Assembly (NCBI GenBank): GCA_947503765.1
Contig: CANNFA010000010.1
Span: 1 to 64,000 of the forward strand
Reading direction: 5' to 3'
Origin: an uncultured Paracoccaceae bacterium
GTDB taxonomy: Bacteria; Pseudomonadota; Alphaproteobacteria; Rhodobacterales; Rhodobacteraceae
Length of the DNA: 64,000 bases
Part shown: in pieces, positions 36,322-45,381 of the stretch
Layout of the letters: each line of letters begins with the position of its first letter
How positions within the stretch are numbered: position 1 is the first letter of the stretch
Notes under the pieces: model-generated
Seen by the model: only the letters and a program-made list of their open reading frames with translations
Databases searched by the model: none
Told to the model about the DNA's origin: nothing
Position numbers and translations under genes: made by a program

Positions 36322-36344
36322 GCCGGGGCCGTGGCGGCCCCGGC
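36322..36344 (-). other. Strong GC hairpin between cbiM and cobW
   Basis: A perfect 10-base stem GCCGGGGCCG / CGGCCCCGGC with a 3-base loop lies in the 79-base gap between the cbiM stop and the cobW start, both on the minus strand. No T-run follows, so it is more likely an intercistronic RNA-stability or partial attenuation element than a full terminator. Confidence 0.5.
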
Positions 36345-36373
36345 GGGGGAGGGTCGGACAGGAGGGGCCGCGA

Positions 36374-37051
36374 TCAGGCTTCGGCGTAGAGGCGCTTTGT
36401 CACCAGGCCGGAACGCTCGAGGCCGCGCAGCGCCTTGGCACCGGCGAGAACGGCCAGATCGGCGATCGGCTCGACCAGGATCACCAGCATGTAGGCGCCG
36501 CCGAAGGCCGCGACGCTGGACAGGTTGGCCGCGCCGAAGCCTTGCCCGTAGAAGGCCCAGAACGCGACCCAGGCGACCACGCCGCCCTGATAGGCGGTCG
36601 AAAGCGCCAGAGCCTGGCCGTATTTCAGGTCCACATAGGGCGTGCCCGGCGCGATGACGCGCTCGGCCAGCGCCCGCACCGCGAACAGCGGCACCAGCAG
36701 CGTGGTGACGTTGACGAAATATTGCGGCAGGTCGAACGGCGCAAAGAACATCCCCTGCATCAGCAGGCCCAGCGCCAGCCCGAATGCGGCCGGGGCCGCG
36801 CCGAAGATCAGGAACAGGGTAGAGCCGAGGATGAAATGCACCTCGGACACGCCGACGGGGTAATGCGGCAGCACCTCGAAGAAGGTGAAGACGGCGGCAG
36901 TGCTCAGCGCGGCGCGGCCGGCCAGCGCGGCGGCGCCGCTTTCGCGCAGCGTGGCGGCGGCGAGTTTCAGCGTATAGGCGCCCGCGCCGGCGGCGGTGGC
37001 CCAGGACAGCGCGATCTTGGCGCCGTCGACGATTCCGGGTTCGATATGCAT
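36374..37051 (-). CDS. cbiM: CbiM-like cobalt transporter component
   Basis: 225 residues with six to seven membrane segments and the CbiM hallmark start MHIEPGIV (metal-binding His2). Other segments, VGVSEVHFILGSTLFLIFGAAPAAFGLALGL and the histidine in EVLPHYPVGVSEVH, match the substrate-specific subunit of ECF-type cobalt transporters. CbiN, CbiQ and CbiO are not adjacent; several B12-producing alphaproteobacteria have stand-alone CbiM-type permeases. It is the first gene downstream of the cobalamin riboswitch. Confidence 0.88.
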   Translation of the reverse strand: MHIEPGIVDGAKIALSWATAAGAGAYTLKLAAATLRESGAAALAGRAALSTAAVFTFFEVLPHYPVGVSEVHFILGSTLFLIFGAAPAAFGLALGLLMQGMFFAPFDLPQYFVNVTTLLVPLFAVRALAERVIAPGTPYVDLKYGQALALSTAYQGGVVAWVAFWAFYGQGFGAANLSSVAAFGGAYMLVILVEPIADLAVLAGAKALRGLERSGLVTKRLYAEA

Positions 37052-37106
37052 GGGTCGAAGTCTCCTCTTGCCGTCATCCCCGACGGCGGTTGCGAGTATG
37101 TTCGCA

Positions 37107-37296
37107 TGGCTGGTCTCCTGGCTTCGCGGGTCGTCGCGCCTCGCCGCCTTCCCGGGATGTGTTCCCAGTGGCTTTCCGGCGGGCGCTCTCCGCTTACAGT
37201 CGCGGGGGCGGCTTCGGCTTCGGGCCCCGGAATGGGTCGCCGCGTTCCGAATTCCCAGTTAGGCCCTGCGCGGGTCGCGCGCCTGCGGGCACCATG
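37107..37296 (-). promoter_or_regulatory. Cobalamin (B12) riboswitch before cbiM-cobW-cobN
   Basis: Read on the minus strand, the segment starts with GGTGCC (37293-37288), contains GCCGCCCCCGCGACTGTAAG, then GCCACTGGG and CGGGAAGGC, and ends with the B12 box AGCCAGGAGACCAGCC (37123-37108). This order is that of the AdoCbl riboswitch class. It lies about 55 bases before the cbiM start and would lower expression of cbiM, cobW and cobN when B12 is plentiful. Confidence 0.92.
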
Positions 37297-37303
37297 CTGT
37301 CTT

Positions 37304-37333
37304 GTTGTGGGCCGGCGGGGCGGCAAAGGTCAA
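37304..37333 (-). promoter_or_regulatory. Predicted promoter of the riboswitch-cbiM transcript
   Basis: TTGACC (37333-37328), 18 bases, CACAAC (37309-37304) on the minus strand. The expected start point near 37297 coincides with the 5' end of the riboswitch at 37296, which is why this pair was chosen. The -10 is weak. Confidence 0.45.
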
Positions 37334-37461
37334 GGCCGATTGCGGCCGATCGTGGGGTGGGTGCGACATCGGCGATTGGCGTTCTCCGGCTGGCTGCAGG
37401 TGAGACGCAGCAATATCTTGTGGATAACGGGCGCGTTTCCGCCATATGCAGCGTGTGCCCG

Positions 37462-37489
37462 TTGACAGGCGCCGTGCGGCCCGGACAAT
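37462..37489 (+). promoter_or_regulatory. Predicted sigma-70 promoter of smc
   Basis: A consensus TTGACA (37462-37467) and GACAAT (37484-37489) separated by 16 bases, about 30 bases before the TTG start of smc. The -35 is perfect; the -10 matches in 4 of 6 positions. Confidence 0.6.
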
Positions 37490-37522
37490 GACGGGAAACG
37501 GGAATCAACCGGGCAGTCCATC

Positions 37523-40500
37523 TTGCGCTTCAACCGCCTTCGCCTGAACGGCTTCAAGAGCTTTGTCGATCCGACCGATCTGATGATCCAGGACGGGCTG
37601 ACCGGCGTGGTCGGGCCGAACGGCTGCGGCAAGTCGAACCTGCTGGAGGCGCTGCGCTGGGTGATGGGCGAAAACCGCCCCACGGCGATGCGCGGTGGCG
37701 GGATGGAGGATGTGATCTTTGCCGGCGCCGCCACCCGGCCGGCGCGCAATTTCGCCGAAGTGTCGCTGCAACTGGACAACAGCGAACGGCTTGCCCCCGC
37801 CGGGTTCAACGACAGCGACCTGCTGGACATCACCCGCCGGATCACCCGCGATGCGGGCAGCGCCTTCAAGGTCAATTCGAAGGACACCCGCGCCCGCGAC
37901 GTGCAGATGCTGTTCGCCGACGCCTCCACCGGGTCGCATTCGCCCGCGCTGGTGCGGCAGGGACAGATCGCCGAGCTGATCAACGCCAAGCCCAAATCGC
38001 GCCGCCGGGTGCTGGAAGAGGCGGCCGGAATCTCCGGCCTCTATCAGCGGCGGCACGAGGCGGAGCTGAAGTTGAAGGGCGCCGAGCAGAACCTGCTGCG
38101 GGTCGAGGACGTGATCGAACAGCTTGCCGCGCAATTGTCGCAGCTTGCCCGGCAGGCGCGGCAGGCGGCACGCTACCGCGAGATCGGCGCCGCGCTGCGC
38201 CGGGCCGAGGGGATGCTGTTCTATCGTCGCTGGCGCGAGGCCGACGAGGCGCGCGCCCATGCCGAAACGGGACTGCGCGAGCGGGTGCAATCCGCCGCCG
38301 CCGCCGAACGCAGCGCCGTGCAGGCCGCCACTGCGCGCGAGAGCGCCGATGCCGCGCTGCCGCCCCTGCGCGAGGAAGAGGCGATCGCGGCGGCGATCCT
38401 GCAACGGCTGACCGTGCAGCGTGATGCGCTGGACGAGCGTGAGGCCCGCGCGCGGCAGGCCATCGACACGCTGGAGGGGCGCATCGCGCAGCTTGCGCGC
38501 GATCTTGGCCGCGAGCAGGCCCTGAACCGCGATGCCGGCGAGTCCATCGCGCGTCTGACCGGCGAACAGGCGGAATTGCGCGCCGCCGGCGAAGGCCACG
38601 AAGAGGCATTGGCCGCGGCGGCCGAGGCTGCGCAGGCGGCGAGGACGGTGCTTGCGGACCGCGAGGATGCGCTGGCGCAGGCGGCAGAGGACACCGCGCG
38701 CCTGTCCGCCCGCCACCAATCGGCGCAGCGGCTGCTGGAGGATACGCGAAAAACCCTGGCCCGCAGCGAGACAGAGGCGGACAAGGCGCGCGGCGCGGTC
38801 ACGGCGGCACAGGAGGCTTTGCGCCGGTCGGAGGGCGCGTTTTCCGATGCGCAAACCGCGCAGGTCCGGTCCGCCGCGCAGGCCGAGGCCGCCGAGACCG
38901 CCTTGCAGGAGGCCGACGATGCGCGCGCCGAGACCCAATCGCGCGAGGCCGACGCCCGCGCCGCCCGCTCCGAGGCCGAGGGCGAGGCGAGCGCCCTGCG
39001 CGCCGAGGCGAACGCGCTGGCCAAGCTGGTGCAGCGCGACACCGCCGATAGCGGCGTGATCGACGCGCTGCGGGTTAAACCGGGCTATGAACAGGCGCTG
39101 GGCGCGGCGCTGGCCGACGATCTGCGGGCGCCGGAAATCGACGCCGCCGGGCGGTCCGGCTGGGCCAGCCTGCCCGGCTATCCCGCGCCGCAGCCCTTGC
39201 CGGCGGGGGTGCAGCCGCTGTCCTCCTACGTCACGGTTCCCGCCGTTCTGGCCCGCCGCGTGGCGCAGATCGGCATCGTGGACGCAGCCGAAGGCGCCCG
39301 CCTTCAGGCGGCGCTGCAACCCGGTCAGCGGCTTGTCAGCACCGCCGGCGATCTGTGGCGCTGGGACGGGTTCCGCGCCGCGGCCGAGGATGCGCCTTCG
39401 GCCGCCGCCTTGCGCCTGCAACAGCTCAACCGGCTCGAAGAGTTGAAACAATCGCTGGAATCGGCCAATGCCCGCGCCGACGGGGCGGCCCGCGCCCATG
39501 ACGCGCTTAAACAGCGGCTGAAGGATCTGACCGAGGCCGACCGCCAGGCGCGCGAGGCACGGCGCCGCGCCGATGGCAGCGTGGCCGAGGCAAGCCGCGC
39601 CCTGTCACGGGCAGAGGCCGACCGGAACATCGCGGCCGGCAAGCTGGAATCGGCGCAATTGGCCGTGGCGCGGCACGAGGAGGAAACCCATCGCGCCCGC
39701 CAGGCCCTTCGCGAGGCAGAGGCCGCGGCCACCGGCCTGGGCGATCTGGACGCCGCCCGCGCCGAGGTCGAGGACGTCAAGACGACCGTCGAGGCGGCGC
39801 GCATGACGATGATGTCGCGCCGCGCCGCGCATGACGAATTGCAGCGCGAGGGCGACAGCCGCGAGCGGCGTCTGCGTGCCATCGCCAAGGATATCACCGG
39901 CTGGCAGAAACGGCTGGAGACGGCCGATACCCGCATCGCCGAACTGGCGGAGCGCAAGGACGCCTCCGAGGCAGAGCTGCAAACCGCCTCCGATGTTCCG
40001 GCCGAACTGGCCGCAGAACGCGAGAAACTGGCGGATGGCATCGCGGCGGCCGAGACGCGCCGCACCGCGGCCGCCGATGCGCTGACCGGGGCGGAACGCG
40101 CCCTGCGCGAGGCGATCGCGGCCGAACGCGACGCAGAGCGCAGTGCCGGACAGGCCCGCGAGGCCCGCGCCGCCGCCGAGGCCCGCGCCGATGCCGCCCG
40201 AACGGCTGTCGAGGCCGCGGCCGAACGGATCGACGAGGCGCTGGAAGTCACGCCCGCCGCCTTGCTGGACCAGTTGGACACCGACCCGGATGCCATGCCC
40301 TCCGCCGAAACCGTCGAACACGAGGTGAACCGCCTGAAACGCCAGCGCGAGGCGCTGGGCGCGGTCAACCTGCGCGCCGAGGACGACGCGCGCGAGGTGC
40401 AGGAGGAACACGACACCCTGGTGCGCGAAAAGGCCGATCTGGAGGCCGCGATCGCCAAGCTCCGCTCGGGCATCGCCAGCCTGAACCGCGAGGGGCGCGA

Positions 40501-40975
40501 ACGGCTGCTGACCGCGTTCGAGCAGGTGAACAGCAATTTCGCGATGCTGTTCACCCACCTTTTCGGCGGCGGCGAGGCCAAGCTGGTGCTGGTCGAATCC
40601 GATGACCCGCTGGAGGCCGGGCTGGAAATCATGTGCCAGCCGCCGGGCAAGAAGCTGTCGGTCCTGTCGCTGCTGTCGGGCGGCGAGCAGACTCTGACGG
40701 CGCTGGCGCTGATCTTCGGCGTGTTCCTGACCAATCCGGCGCCGATCTGCGTGCTCGACGAGGTCGACGCGCCGCTGGACGACGCCAACGTCACCCGCTT
40801 CTGCGACATGCTGGACGAGATGACACGCCGGACCTCGACGCGCTTTCTGGTCATCACGCACCACGCCGTGACCATGGCGCGGATGGACCGGCTGTTCGGC
40901 GTGACCATGGCCGAGCAGGGCGTCAGCCAGCTGGTGTCGGTGGACCTCAAGAAGGCCGAGGCGCTGGTCGCCTGA
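37523..40975 (+). CDS. smc: Chromosome segregation protein SMC
   Basis: 1150 residues starting at a TTG (family start RFNRLRLNGFKSF). Walker A VVGPNGCGKSNLLEALRW near residue 31; long coiled coils (about 170-480 and 640-930) around a hinge; signature LSGGEQTLTALALIF near 1051 and Walker B VLDEVDAPLDDANV near 1078. It condenses and organises the chromosome with ScpA and ScpB. It stands alone here; in many alphaproteobacteria smc follows the mutY-DUF721-dsbA set, which in this window is 16-20 kb away without smc. Confidence 0.96.
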   Translation: MRFNRLRLNGFKSFVDPTDLMIQDGLTGVVGPNGCGKSNLLEALRWVMGENRPTAMRGGGMEDVIFAGAATRPARNFAEVSLQLDNSERLAPAGFNDSDLLDITRRITRDAGSAFKVNSKDTRARDVQMLFADASTGSHSPALVRQGQIAELINAKPKSRRRVLEEAAGISGLYQRRHEAELKLKGAEQNLLRVEDVIEQLAAQLSQLARQARQAARYREIGAALRRAEGMLFYRRWREADEARAHAETGLRERVQSAAAAERSAVQAATARESADAALPPLREEEAIAAAILQRLTVQRDALDEREARARQAIDTLEGRIAQLARDLGREQALNRDAGESIARLTGEQAELRAAGEGHEEALAAAAEAAQAARTVLADREDALAQAAEDTARLSARHQSAQRLLEDTRKTLARSETEADKARGAVTAAQEALRRSEGAFSDAQTAQVRSAAQAEAAETALQEADDARAETQSREADARAARSEAEGEASALRAEANALAKLVQRDTADSGVIDALRVKPGYEQALGAALADDLRAPEIDAAGRSGWASLPGYPAPQPLPAGVQPLSSYVTVPAVLARRVAQIGIVDAAEGARLQAALQPGQRLVSTAGDLWRWDGFRAAAEDAPSAAALRLQQLNRLEELKQSLESANARADGAARAHDALKQRLKDLTEADRQAREARRRADGSVAEASRALSRAEADRNIAAGKLESAQLAVARHEEETHRARQALREAEAAATGLGDLDAARAEVEDVKTTVEAARMTMMSRRAAHDELQREGDSRERRLRAIAKDITGWQKRLETADTRIAELAERKDASEAELQTASDVPAELAAEREKLADGIAAAETRRTAAADALTGAERALREAIAAERDAERSAGQAREARAAAEARADAARTAVEAAAERIDEALEVTPAALLDQLDTDPDAMPSAETVEHEVNRLKRQREALGAVNLRAEDDAREVQEEHDTLVREKADLEAAIAKLRSGIASLNREGRERLLTAFEQVNSNFAMLFTHLFGGGEAKLVLVESDDPLEAGLEIMCQPPGKKLSVLSLLSGGEQTLTALALIFGVFLTNPAPICVLDEVDAPLDDANVTRFCDMLDEMTRRTSTRFLVITHHAVTMARMDRLFGVTMAEQGVSQLVSVDLKKAEALVA

Positions 40976-40978
40976 ACG

Positions 40979-41160
40979 CCCGTCCCGGGCTTGACCCGGG
41001 ACCCCGAGGCCTTTGGCGGCGAGGCCCCGGATCAAGTCCGGGGCGCGGCGGAAGAGGCGGCGAGGGTCGGGCGCATCCACGCTCCCCCGTCCCGGGCTTG
41101 ACCCGGGACCTCGCGCCCGCCGACGCTGGGGCCCCGGATCAAGTCCGGGGCGGGCGCGGC
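40979..41160. repeat. BIME-like tandem of inverted palindromes between smc and mltB
   Basis: Two units of about 100 bases (starting 40979 and 41085), each with GTCCCGGG-CTTGA-CCCGGGAC (40982-41002; 41089-41109) and GCCCCGGA-TCAAG-TCCGGGGC (41023-41043; 41131-41151). The second palindrome is the reverse-complement variant of the first (CCGG-CTTGA-CCGG versus CCGG-TCAAG-CCGG), so each unit is a head-to-head pair like a bacterial interspersed mosaic element. The array sits between convergent smc and mltB and probably acts as a terminator or RNA-stability block. Confidence 0.85.
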
Positions 41161-41162
41161 GC

Positions 41163-42368
41163 CTACAGCCGGTTCAGCAGCTCCCGCGTCGGCCAGGCGT
41201 CTGCCGGCAGGCCCAGCCGTTCCTGTTCGGCCTGCACGGCGGCGCGCGTGCCCGCGCCGAGGATCCCGTCGATCTTGCCGACATCGTGGCCCAGCGCCGC
41301 AAGCTTCTGTTGCAACGCCTTCATCTGGCCGTCCGGCAGCATCGGGTCGGGATTGCCCGCGTCATAGACGGGCGCGCCCGTCAGCCTTGTGGCGAAATAG
41401 GCGGCGGTGGCGACGTAGACAAAGCTCTGGTTCCATTCGAACAGCGCCTGGTAGTTCGGATAGATCAGGAAAGCCGGACCCTTGCGCCCCATCGGCAGCA
41501 TCACCGCGGCGTCGAGGTTCGGGGCCAGCCAACTGCCCGACCGCGGTGTGACGCCCCAGGCCTGCCATTCGGCGACGGGCCGGTAGTCATCGGGCTGCAC
41601 GCCGGTTTCCTCCCAGGGCAGATTGTCGGGCACCGCGATCTCCTGCATCCACGGCTCGTTCGGCCGCCAGCCGAACCCGCGCAGCATGTTGGCCCCGGAA
41701 AACAGCGCGTCGGGCACCGAATGGTCCAGATCGACATGCCCGTCGCCATCGCCGTCATAGCCGCGATGCATGATGTCGAGCGGCAGCATCTGGACCTGCC
41801 CGACCTCGCCGGCCCAGGCGCCCTGGGTCTGGGTGCTGAAATCGCCGCGCGCGAACAGTTCCAGCGCCGCGAAGACCTGCGGCTGGAACAGGTCGGGCCG
41901 CCGGCAATCGTGGCTGAGGGTCATCAGCGTGTCGAGCGTGTTGAAATCGCCGGTGAAGGCGCCGAAATCGGTCTCGAACGCCCAGAATGACAGCAGGATC
42001 CCGCGTGGCACGCCCAGTTCCGCCTCGATCCGGCGAAAGATCGCATCGTGCCGGTCGCTGTTCTGGCGGCCCTTGTCCAGCCGGTACTGCGCGATCAGCT
42101 TGCGCGAGAAGCCGATGAAATCGGTCTTGAAGATGCCCTGCCGGCGGTCGGCGTCGATGGTGCGTTGCAGGTAGTTCGCGGCCCCGAAGAACGGCTCTGT
42201 CACCTCGGGCGGGTACGACATCTCCTCGGCCTTTGCCTTCATCCGGGCCACGAAATCGGTAAAGTTGCCGCCGCATTCGACATAAAGCTGCCGCGTCTCG
42301 GCAGCCTGTGCACCCCCGGCGAAAAGCGCCAGCGCGGCGGTTGTGAAAATGGTCCTGAAAAAATGCAT
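41163..42368 (-). CDS. MltB-type lytic murein transglycosylase with peptidoglycan-binding domain
   Basis: 401 residues from the ATG at 42368, with GAGGA upstream. A signal peptide (HFFRTIFTTAALALFAGGAQA) leads into an SLT/MltB domain with the catalytic glutamate region GILLSFWAFETDFGAFTGDFNT and AGEVGQVQMLPLDIM; the C-terminal ~60 residues form a PG_binding_1 domain (ALQQKLAALGHDVGKIDGIL). It cleaves glycan strands to 1,6-anhydro-MurNAc, the product handled by AnmK (20668). It is periplasmic rather than a lipoprotein. Confidence 0.93.
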   Translation of the reverse strand: MHFFRTIFTTAALALFAGGAQAAETRQLYVECGGNFTDFVARMKAKAEEMSYPPEVTEPFFGAANYLQRTIDADRRQGIFKTDFIGFSRKLIAQYRLDKGRQNSDRHDAIFRRIEAELGVPRGILLSFWAFETDFGAFTGDFNTLDTLMTLSHDCRRPDLFQPQVFAALELFARGDFSTQTQGAWAGEVGQVQMLPLDIMHRGYDGDGDGHVDLDHSVPDALFSGANMLRGFGWRPNEPWMQEIAVPDNLPWEETGVQPDDYRPVAEWQAWGVTPRSGSWLAPNLDAAVMLPMGRKGPAFLIYPNYQALFEWNQSFVYVATAAYFATRLTGAPVYDAGNPDPMLPDGQMKALQQKLAALGHDVGKIDGILGAGTRAAVQAEQERLGLPADAWPTRELLNRL

Positions 42369-42413
42369 GATGGTCCTCGTTTCGGTTTGAGGCACTGTAT
42401 CAGCCGGCCCGCC

Positions 42414-43340
42414 TCAGGCAACGGCGAATAGGATCGCCAGCAGCAGGACCACCGCCAGCGTGCCCGCCCATGTTCGCCAGAGCACTGTCACGGCATTGTC
42501 GATCGCGTCCGGGCCGGGCCGACGGTCGCCATTGGGGTTCACGAAGGGAAACTCCCGCAGCGCGCCGTCATAGCTGCGCGGCCCGGCCAGCGCGACGCCC
42601 AGCGCGGCGGCCATCGCCGCCTCGGGCCAGCCGGCATTGGGCGAGCGGTGCAGGCCCGCATCCCGCCGGATCGCTGCCCACGTCCCCCGCCGTCCGTTCA
42701 GCGACCGGATCAGCAGCGCGGTCAGCCGTGCGGGCACCCAGTTCAGCACGTCGTCCAGCCGCGCCGCCGCGCAGCCGAAGGCCGCATGCCGCTCGGTCCG
42801 GTAGCCGATCATGCTGTCGGCGGTGTTCACTGCCTTGTAGACCAGCAAGCCCGGCAAGCCGGCCACAAGGAACCAGAAGGCCGGGGCGATCACCCCGTCA
42901 GACAGGTTCTCTGCCGCGCTCTCGATCGCGGCGCGGGTGATTCCGGGGCCGTCCATCGCGGCGGTGTCGCGCCCGACGATCCGCGCGACGGCCCGGCGCC
43001 CTTCGGGCAGCGACAGGCGCAGATCGCGGGCGACGGCGGCGACGTGATCGCACAGGCTGCGCTGCGCCAGCAGGATCGCCGCAAGCAGCGCCTCGACCAG
43101 GGGTGCGCCGGGCAGGAGCGATACCGCCCAACCCGCCAGTGCCGCGCCAAGCACCAGTGCCGCGACGACCGCGGTGCCCCTGGCCCGCCGCCTGTCGCCG
43201 GCATTCGCGTGCCGGTCGGCCCAGCCGATCGCGCTGCCCAAAAGCACCGCGGGATGCGGCAGGCGCGTCCAAAGCCAGCGCGGCTCGCCCAGCGCCGCGT
43301 CCAGCAGCATCGCGGCGGCCAGCGTCGCCGCTCCGGTCAT
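42414..43340 (-). CDS. cobD: Adenosylcobinamide-phosphate synthase (CobD/CbiB)
   Basis: 308 residues with several membrane segments; the pattern [53 protein letters not shown] and [22 protein letters not shown] is diagnostic of CobD/CbiB. It joins aminopropanol phosphate to adenosylcobyric acid late in B12 synthesis. The start overlaps the stop of the DUF1636 gene (ATGA). It is about 5 kb from the riboswitch-controlled cbiM-cobW-cobN genes, with no riboswitch of its own in the gap upstream. Confidence 0.93.
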   Translation of the reverse strand: MTGAATLAAAMLLDAALGEPRWLWTRLPHPAVLLGSAIGWADRHANAGDRRRARGTAVVAALVLGAALAGWAVSLLPGAPLVEALLAAILLAQRSLCDHVAAVARDLRLSLPEGRRAVARIVGRDTAAMDGPGITRAAIESAAENLSDGVIAPAFWFLVAGLPGLLVYKAVNTADSMIGYRTERHAAFGCAAARLDDVLNWVPARLTALLIRSLNGRRGTWAAIRRDAGLHRSPNAGWPEAAMAAALGVALAGPRSYDGALREFPFVNPNGDRRPGPDAIDNAVTVLWRTWAGTLAVVLLLAILFAVA

Positions 43341-43714
43341 TCCTCGGGCAGGGGCGGATGGCGGGTGACGAAATGCCCCTTGATCGCCTGCGGCCACTCC
43401 CGGTACGGCACCTGGCCGCTGCCGCTGGCAGCATGCAGGCCGGCATAGGCGACGATCCCCTCGGCGGCGTTCGCCGTCGGCTCGAACCCGCCCAGCGTAT
43501 AGCAGAGCTTTCCTGCGCCCTGGATCGCCACGTTGCACCCCTTGCCGCAGCCCATCAGGCACGAATGCCGGCGCGCGCGCACACCGCCCGCAGGTGCGGC
43601 GGCAAGCGCCGTCTCGACCAGTTCGGCCAGTTCGGCGCCGTCGGGCGCGTCCTTGCCGGCCTCTTCCCAGCCGTCCCGCTTGCAGGTGTCGCAGATCGTG
43701 ATCCAGGTTGTCAT
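43337..43714 (-). CDS. DUF1636 metal-binding (2Fe-2S-like thioredoxin-fold) protein
   Basis: 125 residues from the ATG at 43714. Cysteines at 8 and 11 (ICDTC), 52, 56 and 60 ([10 protein letters not shown]) and 71 match the DUF1636 pattern, a family of predicted metal-binding, ferredoxin-like proteins that recurs in alphaproteobacterial cobalamin clusters. Function is not established, though a role in cobalamin synthesis or cobalt handling is inferred from this repeated neighbourhood. It is coupled to cobD by an ATGA overlap. Confidence 0.85.
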   Translation of the reverse strand: MTTWITICDTCKRDGWEEAGKDAPDGAELAELVETALAAAPAGGVRARRHSCLMGCGKGCNVAIQGAGKLCYTLGGFEPTANAAEGIVAYAGLHAASGSGQVPYREWPQAIKGHFVTRHPPLPEE

Positions 43715-43895
43715 GCCATCGCCCCGTGCCGGTTTCGGCCGTTGAACCCGATCGGCCACTGTTGCGCAAGCGGCCTGCCGCTTATTAATGTTGCGGGCAA
43801 GAATCATTAATGCCCTGTTAGGGATTTCGCACGACACTGGCCCCGGTTCGCAATATCGTGGGGCGGTCCTTGCAACTGCCGCTACGGAGGGCTGG

Positions 43896-44297
43896 ATGAA
43901 GGTTCTGATCGTCGAGAGCGAGGCAGAGTTGCTGCGCCTCTGGGCGCGGCACCTGCAAAGGCAGGGCGTGACGGTCTGCGAGGCGCGCACCGAACAGGAC
44001 GCCATCGACATCCTGCAGATGCAGGACATCGACATCATCGTTCTGGACCTCGTGCTCGAGGGGGGCAGCGCATTCGCCGTGGCCGATTTCGCCAGCTACC
44101 GGCACCCGGATGCGCGGGTTGTCTTCGTCACCCGGTCGTCCTTCTTTTCCGATGGCTCGATCTTTCAGCATATTCCAAACGCCTGCGCCTTCCTGCCCGC
44201 AGGAACCCCGCCGGCGGACTTGGCGGCGGTGGTGGATCATTACGGCAGCGAACCGGCGGCGGCATCGGGGACGCAGAAGGCGACCTACCGCTCCTGA
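43896..44297 (+). CDS. Stand-alone response-regulator receiver protein lacking the conserved lysine
   Basis: 133 residues from the ATG at 43896 with CGGAGG upstream. A CheY-like fold: KVLIVESEAELL with acidic E7 and E9, phospho-acceptor D51 in IIVLDLVLEGGSAF, and T79 in VVFVTR. In place of the usual FLxKP the sequence has CAFLPAGTPP, so the conserved lysine is missing. Similar single-domain receivers in Rhodobacterales modulate other signalling proteins. Its stop overlaps the convergent gene by 13 bases. No histidine kinase is nearby. Confidence 0.8.
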   Translation: MKVLIVESEAELLRLWARHLQRQGVTVCEARTEQDAIDILQMQDIDIIVLDLVLEGGSAFAVADFASYRHPDARVVFVTRSSFFSDGSIFQHIPNACAFLPAGTPPADLAAVVDHYGSEPAAASGTQKATYRS

Positions 44298-45304
44298 ACG
44301 GCGTCATCCTTGCTGCCCCGCCCGTGCGGCGCGTCCCAGTCGAGAACCGGGTTGATCGGGATGATGCGGTACGGGTTCACGCTTTCGTGGCTGTAGTGAT
44401 AATGCCGCACGATATGGTCGAAATGCACGGTGCCCGCCACAGGCCCGTCCGGCGTCGGCCATTGGTACAGTTCGCGTGCATAGGCCCAGAGCGCCGGCAT
44501 TTCGCGCAGGAAGGCGCGGTTGCACTTGAAATGCGTGTGATAGACCGGATCGAACCGGAACAGCGTGGTCGCCAGCCGCCAGTCGGCTTCGGTGATGCGG
44601 TCGCCGGCAAGGTATCTTTGGTGCGCCAGCCGCTCCTCCAGCCAGTCGAGCGAGTCGAACAGCGCGTGAACCGCATCGTCATAGGCGTCTTGCGTCGTGG
44701 CGAAACCGGCCCTGTAGACGCCGTTGTTCACGGTGTCGTAGACCCGCGCATTCACCGCGTCGATCTCGGCCCGCAGGGCCTCGGGGTGGTAGTCGTCCCG
44801 ATTGCCGGTGATCGCATCGAAGGCCGAATTGAACATGCGGATGATGTCGGCCGATTCGTTGGACACGATGGTTTCGCGCTTGCTGTCCCACAGGACCGGC
44901 ACGGTGACATGACCCGATGCGCCGGGATCGGCGCGCGTATAGAGGTCGCGCAGGAACGGCAGATCATACAGCCGGTCGCCGGTCGCCCCCGCGAAATCCT
45001 GCGAAAAGCTCCAGCCGTCTTGCAACATGTCGGGATGCACGACCGATACGTCGATCAGCGCCTCCAGCGATTTCAGCTTGCGGAAGATCAGCGCACGATG
45101 CGCCCAGGGGCAGGCATGGGACACGTAGAGGTGATAGCGTCCCGGCTCTGCCTCGAACCCGCCCGTGCCGCTGGGCCCCGGCGCGCCGTCCGGGGTGATC
45201 CAGTTGCGCCATTCGGTATCGGGCCGCTCGAAGGCGCCGCCGCGGCTGCGCTCCGCCAGGCTTTGCGTGATCCAGGTTCCGTTTTCCAGATGCCCCATCG
45301 GCAT
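44285..45304 (-). CDS. Glutathionyl-hydroquinone reductase (xi-class GST, YqjG type)
   Basis: 339 residues (start could also be the ATG at 45298). The catalytic CPWA motif is in YVSHACPWAHRAL (Cys65), followed by WSFSQDFAGATGDRLYDLPFLRDLYTRADP and VPVLWDSKRETIVSNESADIIRMFNS, characteristic of the Xi class. It reduces glutathionyl-hydroquinones with glutathione. The C-terminal region PYRIIPINPVLDWDAPHGR is typical of the family. It converges with the receiver gene and follows pdxJ on the same strand, 77 bases away. Confidence 0.94.
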   Translation of the reverse strand: MPMGHLENGTWITQSLAERSRGGAFERPDTEWRNWITPDGAPGPSGTGGFEAEPGRYHLYVSHACPWAHRALIFRKLKSLEALIDVSVVHPDMLQDGWSFSQDFAGATGDRLYDLPFLRDLYTRADPGASGHVTVPVLWDSKRETIVSNESADIIRMFNSAFDAITGNRDDYHPEALRAEIDAVNARVYDTVNNGVYRAGFATTQDAYDDAVHALFDSLDWLEERLAHQRYLAGDRITEADWRLATTLFRFDPVYHTHFKCNRAFLREMPALWAYARELYQWPTPDGPVAGTVHFDHIVRHYHYSHESVNPYRIIPINPVLDWDAPHGRGSKDDAVQER

Positions 45305-45381
45305 GGCTCCCGTTATGCGATGACGCCGTGCAACCTAGCGCGGCATGGATTGGAGCAAGGGGGAAAGCGCGGCTTTCCGGC

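Larger units (their letters stand above)
37052..37522. other. 470-base gene-free region: B12 riboswitch plus two divergent promoters
   Basis: This is the only stretch over 300 bases without a gene. It holds the cobalamin riboswitch and its promoter, both reading toward cbiM (minus strand), and the smc promoter (plus strand). I see no small gene in it with a credible ribosome site. Confidence 0.7.
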
